64,000 nucleotides of DNA from Paraflavisolibacter caeni (GTDB taxonomy: Bacteria; Bacteroidota; Bacteroidia; Chitinophagales; Chitinophagaceae). The notes beneath the pieces were generated by a model that was not told the DNA's origin, ran no database searches, and saw nothing but the letters and a program-made list of their open reading frames with translations. The first letter of the stretch is position 1. Each line of letters begins with the position of its first letter. The translations under genes and the position numbers were made by a program. This document shows positions 18,883-28,364 of the stretch, piece by piece. The stretch is taken from positions 62,001 to 126,000 of the forward strand of contig NZ_JAOTIF010000013.1 in the NCBI RefSeq assembly GCF_025628885.1. Direction: 5' to 3'.

Positions 18883-20265
18883 GTGAAGTTACCTGCAGAA
18901 TTATTGAACTCACTGGAAGGTGTCACTGGTTTTGACCGTGAAGCTTTTGAAAACGTGCATCAATCTGGTGAGCAGATCACATCTATTCGGATCAACCCGG
19001 CTAAATGGTCAATGGTAGATGGTGAATTGGCGAATATTCACCCATTACCTTTCACTATTGACCATGAAGTTCCTTGGTCCTCCGCTGGTTTTTACCTTAC
19101 CCAACGTCCTTCATTTACATTTGACCCGCTATTCCATGCTGGCTGTTATTATGTACAGGAAGCATCAAGTATGTTCCTCGAACAAGCCCTGCAACAAACA
19201 ACAAACCTTTCTCAACCTTTGAAAGTACTGGACCTTTGTGCGGCTCCGGGGGGAAAGTCCACACATATTCAATCACTCCTGACATCGGACAGCTTGCTGG
19301 TATGCAATGAAGTGATTAAAAGCCGGGCAGGCATTTTAAAGCAAAATATTATTAAATGGGGGTGTACAAATGTTGTTGTGACCAATAATGATCCCCAGCA
19401 TTTCTCAAGGCTTATAGGCTTTTTTGATGTTATCGTGGTCGATGCCCCTTGCAGTGGAAGTGGTCTTTTCAGAAGGGATGAGGAGGCCATTAATGAATGG
19501 AGTAAAGAAAATGTGTACCTGTGCTGTGGCAGACAAAAGCGCATCCTTGCCGATGTCCTGCCTGCTCTGAAAGGAAATGGCATCCTGGTTTACTCTACTT
19601 GCTCTTATTCCAAAGATGAGGACGAAGACATTGCAGACTGGCTTATTTATGAATGGCAGATGCAAAGCATTCCTCTGGAAATAAAAAAGGAATGGCATAT
19701 AATTGAAAGCAAGGCACCTGGTACAGGGGCCAGGGGGTACCGTTTTTTCCCCGATAAAGTAAAAGGTGAAGGACTTTATCTTTCCTGTTTCCGAAAAACA
19801 ACAGGCACCAAGGATGTAAAGTTGAAAGGGACAAAACTGGAAAAAGCAACCACAAAGGAGGAAGCCGTTGTTTTACCCTGGCTAAACACAAAAGATGTAC
19901 AGTTGTTCAAGGCTAATTTGATTTATGGCATACCCTCGTCGCTGACTGAAAACTATAGCATCGTTAAAAATGCACTAAATGTGCAATATGCAGGGGTGGC
20001 TATTGGGGAAGTCATGAAAGAAAAATTGGTACCTGAGCATGCATTGGCCTTAAGTAATTGTGTAGCTGATGCAATTCCTAAATTACCTCTTACTTATGAG
20101 GAAGCCATCCGGTACCTTCAAAAAAGTGATGCAGGCATTACGCCTGATGTTAAAGGCTGGCAAATAATGACTTATGAAAATCACAACCTAGGTTGGATCA
20201 ATGCCTTGAATAATAGAGTAAATAATTATTACCCTAAAGAATTTCGCATATTGAAGCAAATGTGA
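18883..20265 (+). CDS. rsmF: rRNA (cytosine-C5) methyltransferase, RsmF/YebU-like
   Basis: The protein has a NOL1/NOP2/Sun methyltransferase core: SAM motif LDLCAAPGGKSTH, the first catalytic cysteine in VVDAPCSGSGLF and the second in VYSTCSYSKDEDED. A C-terminal extension of ~170 residues (PWLNTKDVQLF to NYYPKEFRIL) fits the RsmF RNA-binding tail. It would make 5-methylcytosine in 16S rRNA. Two in-frame starts are possible: TTG at 18868 (465 aa) and GTG at 18883 (460 aa); I prefer the second because a -7 element overlaps the first. Only ~77 bp separate it from pntB. The exact target base is not decidable here. Confidence 0.85.
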   Translation: MKLPAELLNSLEGVTGFDREAFENVHQSGEQITSIRINPAKWSMVDGELANIHPLPFTIDHEVPWSSAGFYLTQRPSFTFDPLFHAGCYYVQEASSMFLEQALQQTTNLSQPLKVLDLCAAPGGKSTHIQSLLTSDSLLVCNEVIKSRAGILKQNIIKWGCTNVVVTNNDPQHFSRLIGFFDVIVVDAPCSGSGLFRRDEEAINEWSKENVYLCCGRQKRILADVLPALKGNGILVYSTCSYSKDEDEDIADWLIYEWQMQSIPLEIKKEWHIIESKAPGTGARGYRFFPDKVKGEGLYLSCFRKTTGTKDVKLKGTKLEKATTKEEAVVLPWLNTKDVQLFKANLIYGIPSSLTENYSIVKNALNVQYAGVAIGEVMKEKLVPEHALALSNCVADAIPKLPLTYEEAIRYLQKSDAGITPDVKGWQIMTYENHNLGWINALNNRVNNYYPKEFRILKQM

Positions 20266-20268
20266 AAA

Positions 20269-20302
20269 TTTGAAAGTCACGTTCCCTTATTCCCTAATTT
20301 GC
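20269..20302 (+). promoter_or_regulatory. Candidate promoter of the LysM-protein gene
   Basis: TTTG (20269-20272), 22 bases, then TAATTTGC (20295-20302). This gives a leader of about 60 nt before ATG 20366 and supports that start over an upstream ATG at 20270, which would lie inside the promoter. Confidence 0.45.
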
Positions 20303-20365
20303 GACCCTGAAATTGTTTGCCTATCCGAACACTATCTAACCACTGAAAAACAAAATTCAATTTGC

Positions 20366-21328
20366 ATGAAAAAGACTTTATTGCTGTTAATTCTAACGAT
20401 TTTTTCTTACTGTGGATTTGCGCAGAATGGTTTATTGGTACATAGCAATGAAAAAGGTATGTATGTAATGCATACCGTTAATGCCAAAGAGAACTTTTAC
20501 TCTATTGGAAGGCTGTATGCTATTTCACCCAAAGATATTGCGGCCTTCAATGGCTTCGATATGGCAAATGGATTGAGTATTGGTCAATCTATCATGATCC
20601 CGCTGAATGCTACTAATTTTTCACAAACTGATGAAAAGGGAACCCCGGTTTACTATGAAGTGGGAGATAAAGAAGGTTTATACCGGGTTAGTTTAAAAAA
20701 CAATAAAGTACTGATGGCCAATTTGCGTAAATGGAACCATCTGACCAGCGACAACATCTCCCCTGGCCAGAAACTCATTGTTGGCTATTTGCAGGCAAGC
20801 GGGGTTCCAACAACCAATGTAGCGGCCAGCAATCCTGCTCCGGCACCAGCAACTACGCAACCTGTTGCTACTAAAACAGATGTAAAAGTAGAACCAACAC
20901 AACCCCAATCACAGCCCGTAACTGAGCAAAAGAAAGCAGAACCAGTTTCAAATCAGCGTGCGCCAGAAAAGCAGCCTGCAGCGCCCAGTACACCACAGGT
21001 TGCTATGGGAGGTGCGGGATATTTCAAAACACAGTTTGAGCAGCAGTCAAAAGCCGCTAACAATGAAAAATCGGCTACAGCAAGCATCTTCAAAACTTCC
21101 AGTGGTTGGCAAGATGGAAAATATTATGCTTTAATGGATAATGTAGAACCAGGAACGATCATTCGTATAACCAACCCAACAAACAACAAAGCAGTTTATG
21201 CTAAAGTTTTGGGAGAGATGAGTGGCATCCGTCAAAACCAAGGACTTGAAGTTCGCATATCCAATGCGGCTGCTTCTGCCCTGGATATCTCAGACCCGAA
21301 TAAGTTTATTGTTAAGGTAAATTATTAA
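20366..21328 (+). CDS. Secreted LysM protein with C-terminal RlpA-like barrel lacking catalytic residues
   Basis: I start at ATG 20366, giving 320 residues with a clear signal peptide (MKKTLLLLILTIFSYCGFAQ). Two LysM-like modules follow: HTVNAKENFYSIGRLYAISP (~25-75) and a second around YYEVGDKEGLYRVSLKNN (~90-145). Then comes a Pro/Gln/Thr/Ala-rich linker (~150-215) and a ~100-residue end domain whose strand order (ASIFKTS, GTIIRITNPTNNKAVYAKVLG, RISNAAASALDI) follows RlpA-type double-psi barrels. The His and Asp of lytic RlpA are not visible, so I infer a peptidoglycan binder rather than an enzyme. It ends at a bidirectional terminator facing fmt. Confidence 0.72.
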   Translation: MKKTLLLLILTIFSYCGFAQNGLLVHSNEKGMYVMHTVNAKENFYSIGRLYAISPKDIAAFNGFDMANGLSIGQSIMIPLNATNFSQTDEKGTPVYYEVGDKEGLYRVSLKNNKVLMANLRKWNHLTSDNISPGQKLIVGYLQASGVPTTNVAASNPAPAPATTQPVATKTDVKVEPTQPQSQPVTEQKKAEPVSNQRAPEKQPAAPSTPQVAMGGAGYFKTQFEQQSKAANNEKSATASIFKTSSGWQDGKYYALMDNVEPGTIIRITNPTNNKAVYAKVLGEMSGIRQNQGLEVRISNAAASALDISDPNKFIVKVNY

Positions 21329-21362
21329 AAAAAGCCCCGATCTTCAGATCGGGGCTTTTTTT
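21327..21362. terminator. Bidirectional terminator between LysM gene and fmt
   Basis: AAAAAGCCCCGATC and GATCGGGGCTTTTT pair over the tetraloop TTCA. T tracts occur on both strands, serving the two converging genes; the left flank overlaps the LysM stop and the right flank abuts the fmt stop. Confidence 0.93.
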
Positions 21363-22306
21363 CAGTTGAACTTATACCCTCTCAAAAAATCATCTACTCC
21401 CATCCTCTTCTTCCCTTCCAATTGTAATTCTTTTACATAGATATAGCCATCAGGGCAAGCAAACTTCAGGTAAGTTTTTCTATCAGTCTCATAGGCACCC
21501 GGTTCACTCGTCGGAACAGCAATTTCCTTTTCCGAGCTAAATATTTTCATTGTCTTTCCATCTAATGTGGTGAAAGCTGACGGATAGGGAGACAAGCCAC
21601 GAATTAAGTTATGAACCTCACTAACCTTCTTATTCCAATCAATGCGACAGGTTTCAGTAAAAATCTTTGGTGCATGTTTTATAAAAGTTACTTCTTCAAT
21701 GCTGGCAGCAGACTGGGGTATTTCTTCGATCGTTCTATTAGCCAGGGCGTTTACTGTTTTTACTAACAGGTTCGCTCCTACATCTTTCATTTTATCATGA
21801 ACTTCGCCAGCAGTTTCGTTTTCGCCAATGGGTATTCTTTCCTGCAATAGAATATTTCCGGTGTCGATTTCATGCTTTAATTTAAAAGTAGTTACTCCTG
21901 TTTCTTTTTCACCATTGATAACAGCCCAATTGATAGGAGCAGCACCCCGGTACTGGGGCAACAGAGATCCATGCACATTAATAGTACCTAATGGCGGCAT
22001 ATTCCATACAACTTCGGGCAACATACGGAATGCCACTACCACCTGGAGATCAGCTTTTAATGCTTGTAACTCTTCGAGAAATTGAGGATTCTTTAATCTT
22101 TCAGGCTGCAGAATGTGTAACTCTTTTTCGAGTGCATACTTTTTTACAGCACTTTGCTGCAGCTTCATACCCCTGCCGGCAGGTTTGTCCGGAGCCGTTA
22201 CAACTCCCACAACATGATAACCAGCCCCTACTAAAGCATCCAGTGAAGCTACAGCAAACTCTGGAGTACCCATAAAAACAATACGCAATTTATCTATACT
22301 ATTCAT
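21362..22306 (-). CDS. fmt: Methionyl-tRNA formyltransferase
   Basis: With start at ATG 22306 (MNSIDKLRIVFMGTPEFAV) the protein has 314 residues, matching the family length of ~315; an in-frame ATG 12 codons upstream adds a stretch with no family match. The N-terminal formyltransferase domain carries HGSLLPQYRGAAPINWAV, the catalytic Asn-His-Asp region (NVHGS and HEIDTGNIL), and the C-terminal domain ends in YVKELQLEGKKRMGVDDFL. It formylates initiator Met-tRNA using 10-formyl-tetrahydrofolate. Confidence 0.97.
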   Translation of the reverse strand: MNSIDKLRIVFMGTPEFAVASLDALVGAGYHVVGVVTAPDKPAGRGMKLQQSAVKKYALEKELHILQPERLKNPQFLEELQALKADLQVVVAFRMLPEVVWNMPPLGTINVHGSLLPQYRGAAPINWAVINGEKETGVTTFKLKHEIDTGNILLQERIPIGENETAGEVHDKMKDVGANLLVKTVNALANRTIEEIPQSAASIEEVTFIKHAPKIFTETCRIDWNKKVSEVHNLIRGLSPYPSAFTTLDGKTMKIFSSEKEIAVPTSEPGAYETDRKTYLKFACPDGYIYVKELQLEGKKRMGVDDFLRGYKFN

Positions 22307-22367
22307 TGATCTGTTGCATTTTAAGGCAGCAAAAATCAACAAATTTGACGTAATACAGCTTCGAAAA

Positions 22368-22733
22368 TTATTGTACTCCTCTCATCATATGAACCATATT
22401 GGCGGCTTCCATTGCCTGTTTCCTGTTATACTCGAATGTTAATGACTTAATATTAATAATATCAATTATAGTTCCTATACCACAAAAGCCAAATGTAAGC
22501 AGATAGAGGATGCCTAGAACTGTATCACCAACTATCAAACGCTGTATTCCCGCTATGCCTAGAAACCCGATTAGCGTCAACACCAGCATTGTCATCTGGT
22601 CCTTTCTTTTGCCTTTGTAAATAGCAACAAACTGTTGTTGCTCCCAATCAGTCATATCTCTTGTAATACTTTGGATAACGGCCAATTCGTCAGGATCCAT
22701 GCCAGGTAACATCATAAGCAATTGTTGATTCAT
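22368..22733 (-). CDS. TM2-domain membrane protein
   Basis: The 121-residue protein has a polar N-terminal ~45 residues and then a TM2 hairpin: two hydrophobic helices (MLVLTLIGFLGIAGIQRLIVG and GILYLLTFGFCGIGTIIDII) with the family turn residues G-x-x-x-x-Q-R-L-I-x-G-D. TM2 proteins are common in bacteria but their role is not known. Its start overlaps the stop of the DUF2752 gene by 4 bases, so the two are translationally coupled. Confidence 0.82.
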   Translation of the reverse strand: MNQQLLMMLPGMDPDELAVIQSITRDMTDWEQQQFVAIYKGKRKDQMTMLVLTLIGFLGIAGIQRLIVGDTVLGILYLLTFGFCGIGTIIDIINIKSLTFEYNRKQAMEAANMVHMMRGVQ

Positions 22734-23005
22734 GTTAGTTTGATTTTTATTATTGAGAAAAAAGGTTTCAAGATTTGAAACAAAATCGCCATTGTTGCAA
22801 ATGGTCCAAGTATGTGAAATTGGACAGAACGAATCAGATCAAAATGAAGTGCATAATAGATAGAATGCCCAAGTCCACAGCCAGGACAAAACTCAAAGCC
22901 AAAGTGCTTAAACAAACATAATGACTCCTGGGATGGCGTTACATCCATAAAAAAGAGAGCTATTAATGAAAAAGTCCAAATCACTTGTTCAGTATATTTT
23001 GGCAT
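22730..23005 (-). CDS. DUF2752 membrane protein
   Basis: The 91-residue protein has two hydrophobic stretches and the family signature FEFCPGCGLGHSIYYAL, a CPGCGxxxS block with two close cysteines followed by a helix. Family function is unknown. It overlaps the TM2 gene by 4 bases (ATGA), and the pair is common in Bacteroidota as far as I recall, which suggests a shared membrane role. Confidence 0.85.
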   Translation of the reverse strand: MPKYTEQVIWTFSLIALFFMDVTPSQESLCLFKHFGFEFCPGCGLGHSIYYALHFDLIRSVQFHILGPFATMAILFQILKPFFSIIKIKLT

Positions 23006-23084
23006 TTTTATCTAATTAAGAATTTTGGGAGACGGAAAGATACTTAAATGTATCCTCCAGAAAAAGCTCCAGCCATATCATAAA

Positions 23085-25460
23085 CTATTCACTTATTTGC
23101 TCCTTCTTCATTTTGTAGCGGACTCTTTTGTGTGTTTCCTCCAGTTGAATAGCTACGCGCAAAGCTTTCAGGCCGCTAACCCCTTGCAAATCTTCTAAAT
23201 CACAGTTTTCAATTGGTCCTGTTATTAAACCTTGCTTTCTTAAGTGCTCTATATATTGATAATACTCTTTTACTTCGCTGTCTCCAGAATATACAATAGC
23301 AATTGTACCTGGTTGGGTCAATCTTTCACCTGTCCCTTTCACCATAGCTTTGTCAATGCGTTTTTTTAATATCTCATATCGGGCATGATGAACGCCATCC
23401 AGGTCAAATTTTCTTTCATCATTTCGAAAACGAATAGAAATCGGCACGTTATATACAAGCAATAATTGAGTAGTTTGTAAGGAAACAGGCAAGCTGGAAC
23501 TCAGTTGATAGACACGTCTTGCCGCAGCAGCCAGAAATGAAAGTTGCCATAATCTTATATTTTTAAGATGGGCCGCATTAAATTTTAATCCCGGGGCTAT
23601 TGACTGGCCTATATAAATACTGAAATCTAATCCATCTGTAACGAATCGCTCAAAATAATGAGGATATTTTTCCTGTATAGCTTTCTGTTCCTGCTCTATA
23701 TAATGTGCTATGCAATTGTTTATTTCAGTCACACTTTCTTCAAACTTTTGCCGGTGAATCGTTATTAAGTGATCATTTGACGCTGTAGCCTGAAAATAAG
23801 CTTCAATTTCACTACTAAACTCCGGGACTGTTTTAGCGATAAATTGCATTAAGTCAACAACTTCTTTTTGCAAAAAGTTCTGTATTACAGGTTCATCACC
23901 TGCAAATAGGAAATGCATCACTGAACCTAAGTGTTTGTGCACTGAAGAGCGAATTTCATTCAATAAAGGGAAAGAAGTCAATTGCCCTACACGCTCTAAG
24001 AGTTTTTGTACCCATTCCAATTGATGTAATAAGTCCTGCTGTATGGCCTTATTACGTTCACCAGATGAATTCCGGATATCGATGCCTCCGTATAAAGGAT
24101 AAACATTTTCAAAAACCACAGATTCCATTTCCTGAACATGCCCCTGGTGTTCTTTTAATAAATAGCGTACAGCAGCGTTATTGAACTTCCACTCAACAGC
24201 AGATTGTACAGCTGTAAAATGTTGCTTTACCAAATATCTGATCTTATTATACACCTGTTGTTGATTTTGCTGAACGGCCAATTGCAATAGCTCTTTTATA
24301 TGTTCAAGCCCGATCAAAACTTCTTTCTTTATAGGTTCCCCTTTTCTGGTTACAACTTCAATACAGCCAATAATATTTTGATTATGGTATAAAGCTGTAA
24401 TCAGCGCACTTTTCCAACCCTCTTTCTTGAGGTGTTTATCCAGTTGGCTAGGATGCTCTGACTGACTCTGTAACCACCAGAAATAGTCCGGACGTATAGA
24501 CAACTCTCGTTTTAAAATGTTGCTAAACTCAATAACCCGGTCTACTCTGTGGATATTACGAAGAAGAATGCTGGCATAATTAATAGCTGGCAATTCTACT
24601 TCATTTCCGGCATCGTAAAATATAGTAAATCCAATATCTGCATCTTCCATGCGTAGAAAGTAACGAATCTGCTGTTTAAGTTCGTACTGCCATTTCGTGT
24701 TTTCAAAGCAATCATCTTTTTGTAAAATAGTGCGGATAATATTTACAGTTTCCCGTTCGGAAACTTCCCTGATGCGTGTGATCACCAAACCGTAAAACAC
24801 AAAATGCTCCAGGGGAAGCAATTGCTTTAATTGTGGGTATAATACCAAATCGTGCACATGGTGACACTTTTGTATAAACTCATCTGGTAATGGAGGCAAT
24901 TCAAAAGAACAACTAATATCAATAAACTGCGGATCCCATTCCAGTTCAAAATAGTTATGTATGTTTTGAGTCCTCTCCGGATAAGAACAAATGAAAGCAC
25001 TTCCTCCTATCAGGTCAATCCCATACCACTTTTTAAGTATCAGTTTGTATGCAAGTTCAATCTTTGCGGCAGCTACATTTTTTGCAACCTGCGGGTCCAT
25101 TGGAAGCACGAAATTGTCATGGCTGTCCAAATAAGTGAACCTGAAAAAAGAAGATGCGTAAATAGGTTTACTGGCAAAGGGCATCGCCACTGCATGCAAT
25201 TCCTTTCTTTTACTGAAAGAAGCAGGAAAAATTGTAGTCATTGCCTCTTCTATAAGGGCTTTGTGAGGTTCTAGAACACTATAGTCATCTGTTGGTGTCA
25301 GTAATTCAGGGATACTATAAAATTGCTGGCATAAACGGGTACAAATTTTTGCAGCTGCAGTATCATTACCTTCACTAACTTCTTTCCATAACCTTAATAA
25401 AGGCAGAAAAGAAAAACGGCCTTTTAAAGCAGGGAGTTGATTATATATGGTTTCATCCAT
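23085..25460 (-). CDS. Large uncharacterised cytosolic protein, possible GAF-like middle domain
   Basis: The 791-residue protein has no signal peptide and no membrane helices. It is rich in charged and aromatic residues and looks mostly helical. A middle part (~340-440; WKSALITALYHNQNIIGCIEVVTRKGEPIKKEVLIGLEHIKELLQ in outline) has the strand-helix rhythm of a GAF domain, with the typical pair 'G-x-L-x-x-x then helix of eight to ten residues'. The C-terminal ~150 residues contain VYNVPISIRFRNDERKFDLDG, which I do not recognise. No kinase, cyclase or GGDEF domain is attached, so a sensor role is only a guess. It stands alone between DUF2752 and the DUF1328 gene. Confidence 0.6.
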   Translation of the reverse strand: MDETIYNQLPALKGRFSFLPLLRLWKEVSEGNDTAAAKICTRLCQQFYSIPELLTPTDDYSVLEPHKALIEEAMTTIFPASFSKRKELHAVAMPFASKPIYASSFFRFTYLDSHDNFVLPMDPQVAKNVAAAKIELAYKLILKKWYGIDLIGGSAFICSYPERTQNIHNYFELEWDPQFIDISCSFELPPLPDEFIQKCHHVHDLVLYPQLKQLLPLEHFVFYGLVITRIREVSERETVNIIRTILQKDDCFENTKWQYELKQQIRYFLRMEDADIGFTIFYDAGNEVELPAINYASILLRNIHRVDRVIEFSNILKRELSIRPDYFWWLQSQSEHPSQLDKHLKKEGWKSALITALYHNQNIIGCIEVVTRKGEPIKKEVLIGLEHIKELLQLAVQQNQQQVYNKIRYLVKQHFTAVQSAVEWKFNNAAVRYLLKEHQGHVQEMESVVFENVYPLYGGIDIRNSSGERNKAIQQDLLHQLEWVQKLLERVGQLTSFPLLNEIRSSVHKHLGSVMHFLFAGDEPVIQNFLQKEVVDLMQFIAKTVPEFSSEIEAYFQATASNDHLITIHRQKFEESVTEINNCIAHYIEQEQKAIQEKYPHYFERFVTDGLDFSIYIGQSIAPGLKFNAAHLKNIRLWQLSFLAAAARRVYQLSSSLPVSLQTTQLLLVYNVPISIRFRNDERKFDLDGVHHARYEILKKRIDKAMVKGTGERLTQPGTIAIVYSGDSEVKEYYQYIEHLRKQGLITGPIENCDLEDLQGVSGLKALRVAIQLEETHKRVRYKMKKEQISE

Positions 25461-25641
25461 TTAAATCCGGGAGTATAATGATAATAAAGTAGAGCCATAA
25501 AATTACTGTATTATGTAATGCAGGGGAAGTGGATTTTCAATACGTCACCAGGCAATACAAGCTGTTCAATAGCAAAATAGTTGTAATAATGGCATGCTTT
25601 CTGCCTTAGTGCTTTTATTATTTCACTAAAAACTTAAAACT

Positions 25642-25815
25642 ATGCTACGTTGGACAGTGATTTTTCTAGTAGTTGCTATTATCGCAGCTATTTTTGGATT
25701 TGGCGGCATAGCAGCAGGTGCGGCCGGTATTGCTAAGGTCTTGTTCTTTATTTTCCTTATACTCTTTATCATCAGCCTTATTGCTGGCAGAGGAAGAACT
25801 ACCGACCCACTGTAA
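25642..25815 (+). CDS. DUF1328 (YtjA-like) small membrane protein
   Basis: This 57-residue protein starts at ATG 25642 ([20 protein letters not shown]) and ends with TAA 25813-25815. It has two hydrophobic helices joined by [16 protein letters not shown], the exact family pattern (FGFGGIA-x-x-A-x-x-IAK-x-L-F). The family is widespread and often induced by stress; its molecular role is unknown. A perfect hairpin terminator lies 90 bases downstream. Confidence 0.9.
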   Translation: MLRWTVIFLVVAIIAAIFGFGGIAAGAAGIAKVLFFIFLILFIISLIAGRGRTTDPL

Positions 25816-25905
25816 ATATCTTACAATTCGTAAGATTAATCCGGACCTATCAACATTAATAGTGCGCCGTCAATATTAAGTGGCCATTAATTGAGTACTG
25901 TGGTC

Positions 25906-25935
25906 AAATAAAGGGAGGAGAGCCTCCCTTTATTT
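25906..25935 (+). terminator. Terminator after the DUF1328 gene
   Basis: AAATAAAGGGAGG (25906-25918) pairs exactly with CCTCCCTTTATTT (25923-25935) over AGAG. The descending arm ends in an AT-rich stretch rather than a pure T tract. Confidence 0.8.
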
Positions 25936-26069
25936 ATTATTTAAAGGTTTGAAAAAACCGTATTTCTACTGAGCTATTATATTGAGAATATGATAAAATT
26001 TGTTGTACCAATACTTTTGGTAAACGAGGGAGGTTGTTTGGTGTGATTGTATCATCTCAATGTAAGCTT

Positions 26070-26663
26070 ATGAGCACCCCAATTTTGACTAATGGTTTTG
26101 ATGATTTATCTGATTACAGCCTTAAAATGAAAGCCTCAAATATCATTTCTAAAATGGCAGGCAACTCCAATTTCCCTAAGCCGACTCCTGCGCTTGAAGA
26201 TATCTCCACTACCCTTTCTGAATTCATGAAGGAAAATAACTTAATCTATAGAATTCAAAAGCGGCAGAAACTGATCCGACTTTTACAAAGTCTCGCTGGT
26301 TACGTTTCGTATATTGCTGACAGAGATCAACAAAAACTCATAAGCTCAGGCTTTGATATCAGATTTGAGCAACAAGCGCCTGTTGAAATAGGCAAGCCGG
26401 AAAACCTACAGGTAGCAGCAGGGAGAAACCCGGGAGAACTGCAATTGAGCAGCAGCCGTGTTGTGGGGGCTATTTTCTACAACTTTCAATATACAGTTGA
26501 TCCTATAACGCCTAATAGTTTATGGATTAGTCATATAGAATCTGCTAACAAATTTATCCTCAAGAACCTTGAAAAAGGGAAAAAATACTGGTGCCGGGTT
26601 GGGGCAGTGAGTATGAACGAAAAAGTAACCTTCAGTGATGCGGTAGAGGGTTTAGTTCAATAA
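26070..26663 (+). CDS. Fibronectin type III-like protein of unknown function
   Basis: The protein has 197 residues from ATG 26070 (MSTPILTNGFDDLSDYSLK); a TTG 12 codons upstream is less likely. No signal peptide is visible. The first ~115 residues are helical (ISTTLSEFMKENNLIYRIQKRQKLIRLLQ in outline). The last ~80 look like one FN3 module: a P-x-N-L-Q-V-x-x-G-R-N-P-G-E-L-Q-L opening, then YQYT-like strand and LEKGKKYWCRVGAVS near the end. Similar short helix-plus-FN3 proteins occur in Bacteroidota, with no known role. It converges on the namZ-like gene 14 bp away. Confidence 0.65.
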   Translation: MSTPILTNGFDDLSDYSLKMKASNIISKMAGNSNFPKPTPALEDISTTLSEFMKENNLIYRIQKRQKLIRLLQSLAGYVSYIADRDQQKLISSGFDIRFEQQAPVEIGKPENLQVAAGRNPGELQLSSSRVVGAIFYNFQYTVDPITPNSLWISHIESANKFILKNLEKGKKYWCRVGAVSMNEKVTFSDAVEGLVQ

Positions 26664-26677
26664 TATGATGTCTTTAG

Positions 26678-28030
26678 CTATTTTTCATTAAAATCCTGAT
26701 ACAGTAAATATTTCTTTCTGATTTGCTTAAATTTTGAAAGTGCGGGTTCCCAACTTTTGCGAATCTCACTTTCAGAAACCCCTTCTTTGATCTGTTTCAT
26801 AAGGGTTGCATTGCCAGCAAGCTTATTAAAGAAATAATCATTAGTACTACCCGTATTCGTTTTCAGAAAAAATGATTCTTTATCAGGAAAGAGTTGATAT
26901 GCCTGCAACAGCCATTTTAACTGCAACTTATGATCAATTTGTTGCAACACAGTCCCTGTAGTACCACTTAAATTCCATCCATAACAAACTACGCCTTTCA
27001 GTTTGGGTTCCTTAGCACCTTCTCTTGAAGTTGGCGTAAAACGAAACAGGTTTTTAGGTAAAGAGGGATGTCCGAATATCTGGAAAGGCCTATCAGTTCC
27101 ACGGCCTTCACTCAGCACCGTACCCTCGAAAAAACAAGTAGAGGGATACCAGTAAACCGATTGAATTTCAGGAAGATTTGGAGATGGCTTCACAGGTAAC
27201 TCGTATAAACTTTCGTGGGTGTAATTTTCACAGGGAATTACCTTCAGGCTAAAATGTACAGCTCCCGGAGGATATATTGCGGCCAGTACTTTTTTGTTGT
27301 ATTCTTCCATCGACTTTTCACTCAACCAACCTTCTTCCAGAATCATCTTTGCATACTCTCCTATGGTCATACCATATACAATGGGAACAGACTGCATTCC
27401 TATGAAGGATTTGTATGCAGGTTCCAGTACGGGACCATCAACATAAAAGCCATTTGGATTAGGACGATCTAATACAACCAGGGGAAGATTATGCTCAATA
27501 GCAGCCTCCATGTAATCCTGCAGCGATGAAATATATGTATAGAAGCGAACACCTACATCTTGTATATCAAATAACAATAAGTCCGCTCCTTTCAAATCTT
27601 CCTTAGTTGGTTTTCTCTTTTTCCCATAAAGAGAAATTACAGGAATACCTGTTGCTCTGTCAACACCACTTTCCACCTTCTCACCGGCATCTGCAGTGCC
27701 ACGAAAACCATGTTCCGGTCCGAAAATCACTTTAATATCAACACCCAGCTTACGCAAAGTATCTACAAGGTGAGTATTTCCAATAACTGAAGTTTGGTTA
27801 GCGAAAACCGCAACCTTTTTTCCCTTTAAGAGCGGAAGGTATTGGTTGATTCGATAAGCCGCTGGCTGTATTTGTGATTTTTGATTCGTAATGGGCAATG
27901 AAGATTTCGAATTGATATTTGGTTTGCTGTTGGAAGAGGTTTTTACCATTTTTTGTGCTGTACAACCCACAGTTAAAATAACAGCAATTACCAGGTATAC
28001 GGTTCTCAATAAAATAATCATGTTCTTCAT
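26678..28030 (-). CDS. namZ: Exo-beta-N-acetylmuramidase NamZ-like lipoprotein (DUF1343/YbbC, GH171)
   Basis: From ATG 28030 the protein has 450 residues and a lipobox (VILTVGC, Cys23), so it is a lipoprotein exported to the envelope. The body matches DUF1343: VAVFANQTSVIGNTHLVDTL, VIFGPEHGFRGTADAGE, LLLFDIQDVGVRFYTYISSL, LDRPNPNGFYVDGPVLEP and LSEGRGTDRPFQIFG. B. subtilis NamZ (YbbC) of this family removes terminal MurNAc from peptidoglycan fragments, so a role in wall recycling is the best inference. The FKBP gene is transcribed away from it. Confidence 0.88.
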   Translation of the reverse strand: MKNMIILLRTVYLVIAVILTVGCTAQKMVKTSSNSKPNINSKSSLPITNQKSQIQPAAYRINQYLPLLKGKKVAVFANQTSVIGNTHLVDTLRKLGVDIKVIFGPEHGFRGTADAGEKVESGVDRATGIPVISLYGKKRKPTKEDLKGADLLLFDIQDVGVRFYTYISSLQDYMEAAIEHNLPLVVLDRPNPNGFYVDGPVLEPAYKSFIGMQSVPIVYGMTIGEYAKMILEEGWLSEKSMEEYNKKVLAAIYPPGAVHFSLKVIPCENYTHESLYELPVKPSPNLPEIQSVYWYPSTCFFEGTVLSEGRGTDRPFQIFGHPSLPKNLFRFTPTSREGAKEPKLKGVVCYGWNLSGTTGTVLQQIDHKLQLKWLLQAYQLFPDKESFFLKTNTGSTNDYFFNKLAGNATLMKQIKEGVSESEIRKSWEPALSKFKQIRKKYLLYQDFNEK

Positions 28031-28364
28031 TTTAATCTTTTGATCGATTGGCAATATTCCGTGGCTAAAAATAAAGCAGAAACTGCTGCTATGATTGTTA
28101 AAGCTATAACATGTGGATATTTGCAGATTGCTGTTTGAATTTACTCATATTTACCTCATCAATAAAGTTAAAAGATATGATACTGAATAGTTTGTATTTT
28201 CAATGAGAGGCAGCATACCTATCTAATTCAGAAATCGTAACTTGCCCACTTGTTTTCAACTGTGTGGTTCTGAAATTGCATAGAGAAGGTCAGGTTCAAA
28301 ACATCAAAACTTGCTGCCAATTTAAAATTTTTCATCATTTTAATTAATTACAAAAACAACAATT
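28031..28364. other. Divergent promoter region between namZ-like and slyD-like genes
   Basis: The 334 bases separate two divergent genes and must hold both promoters. I saw no clear TTG/TAnnTTTG pair, no ORF and no strong hairpin. Confidence 0.4.
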
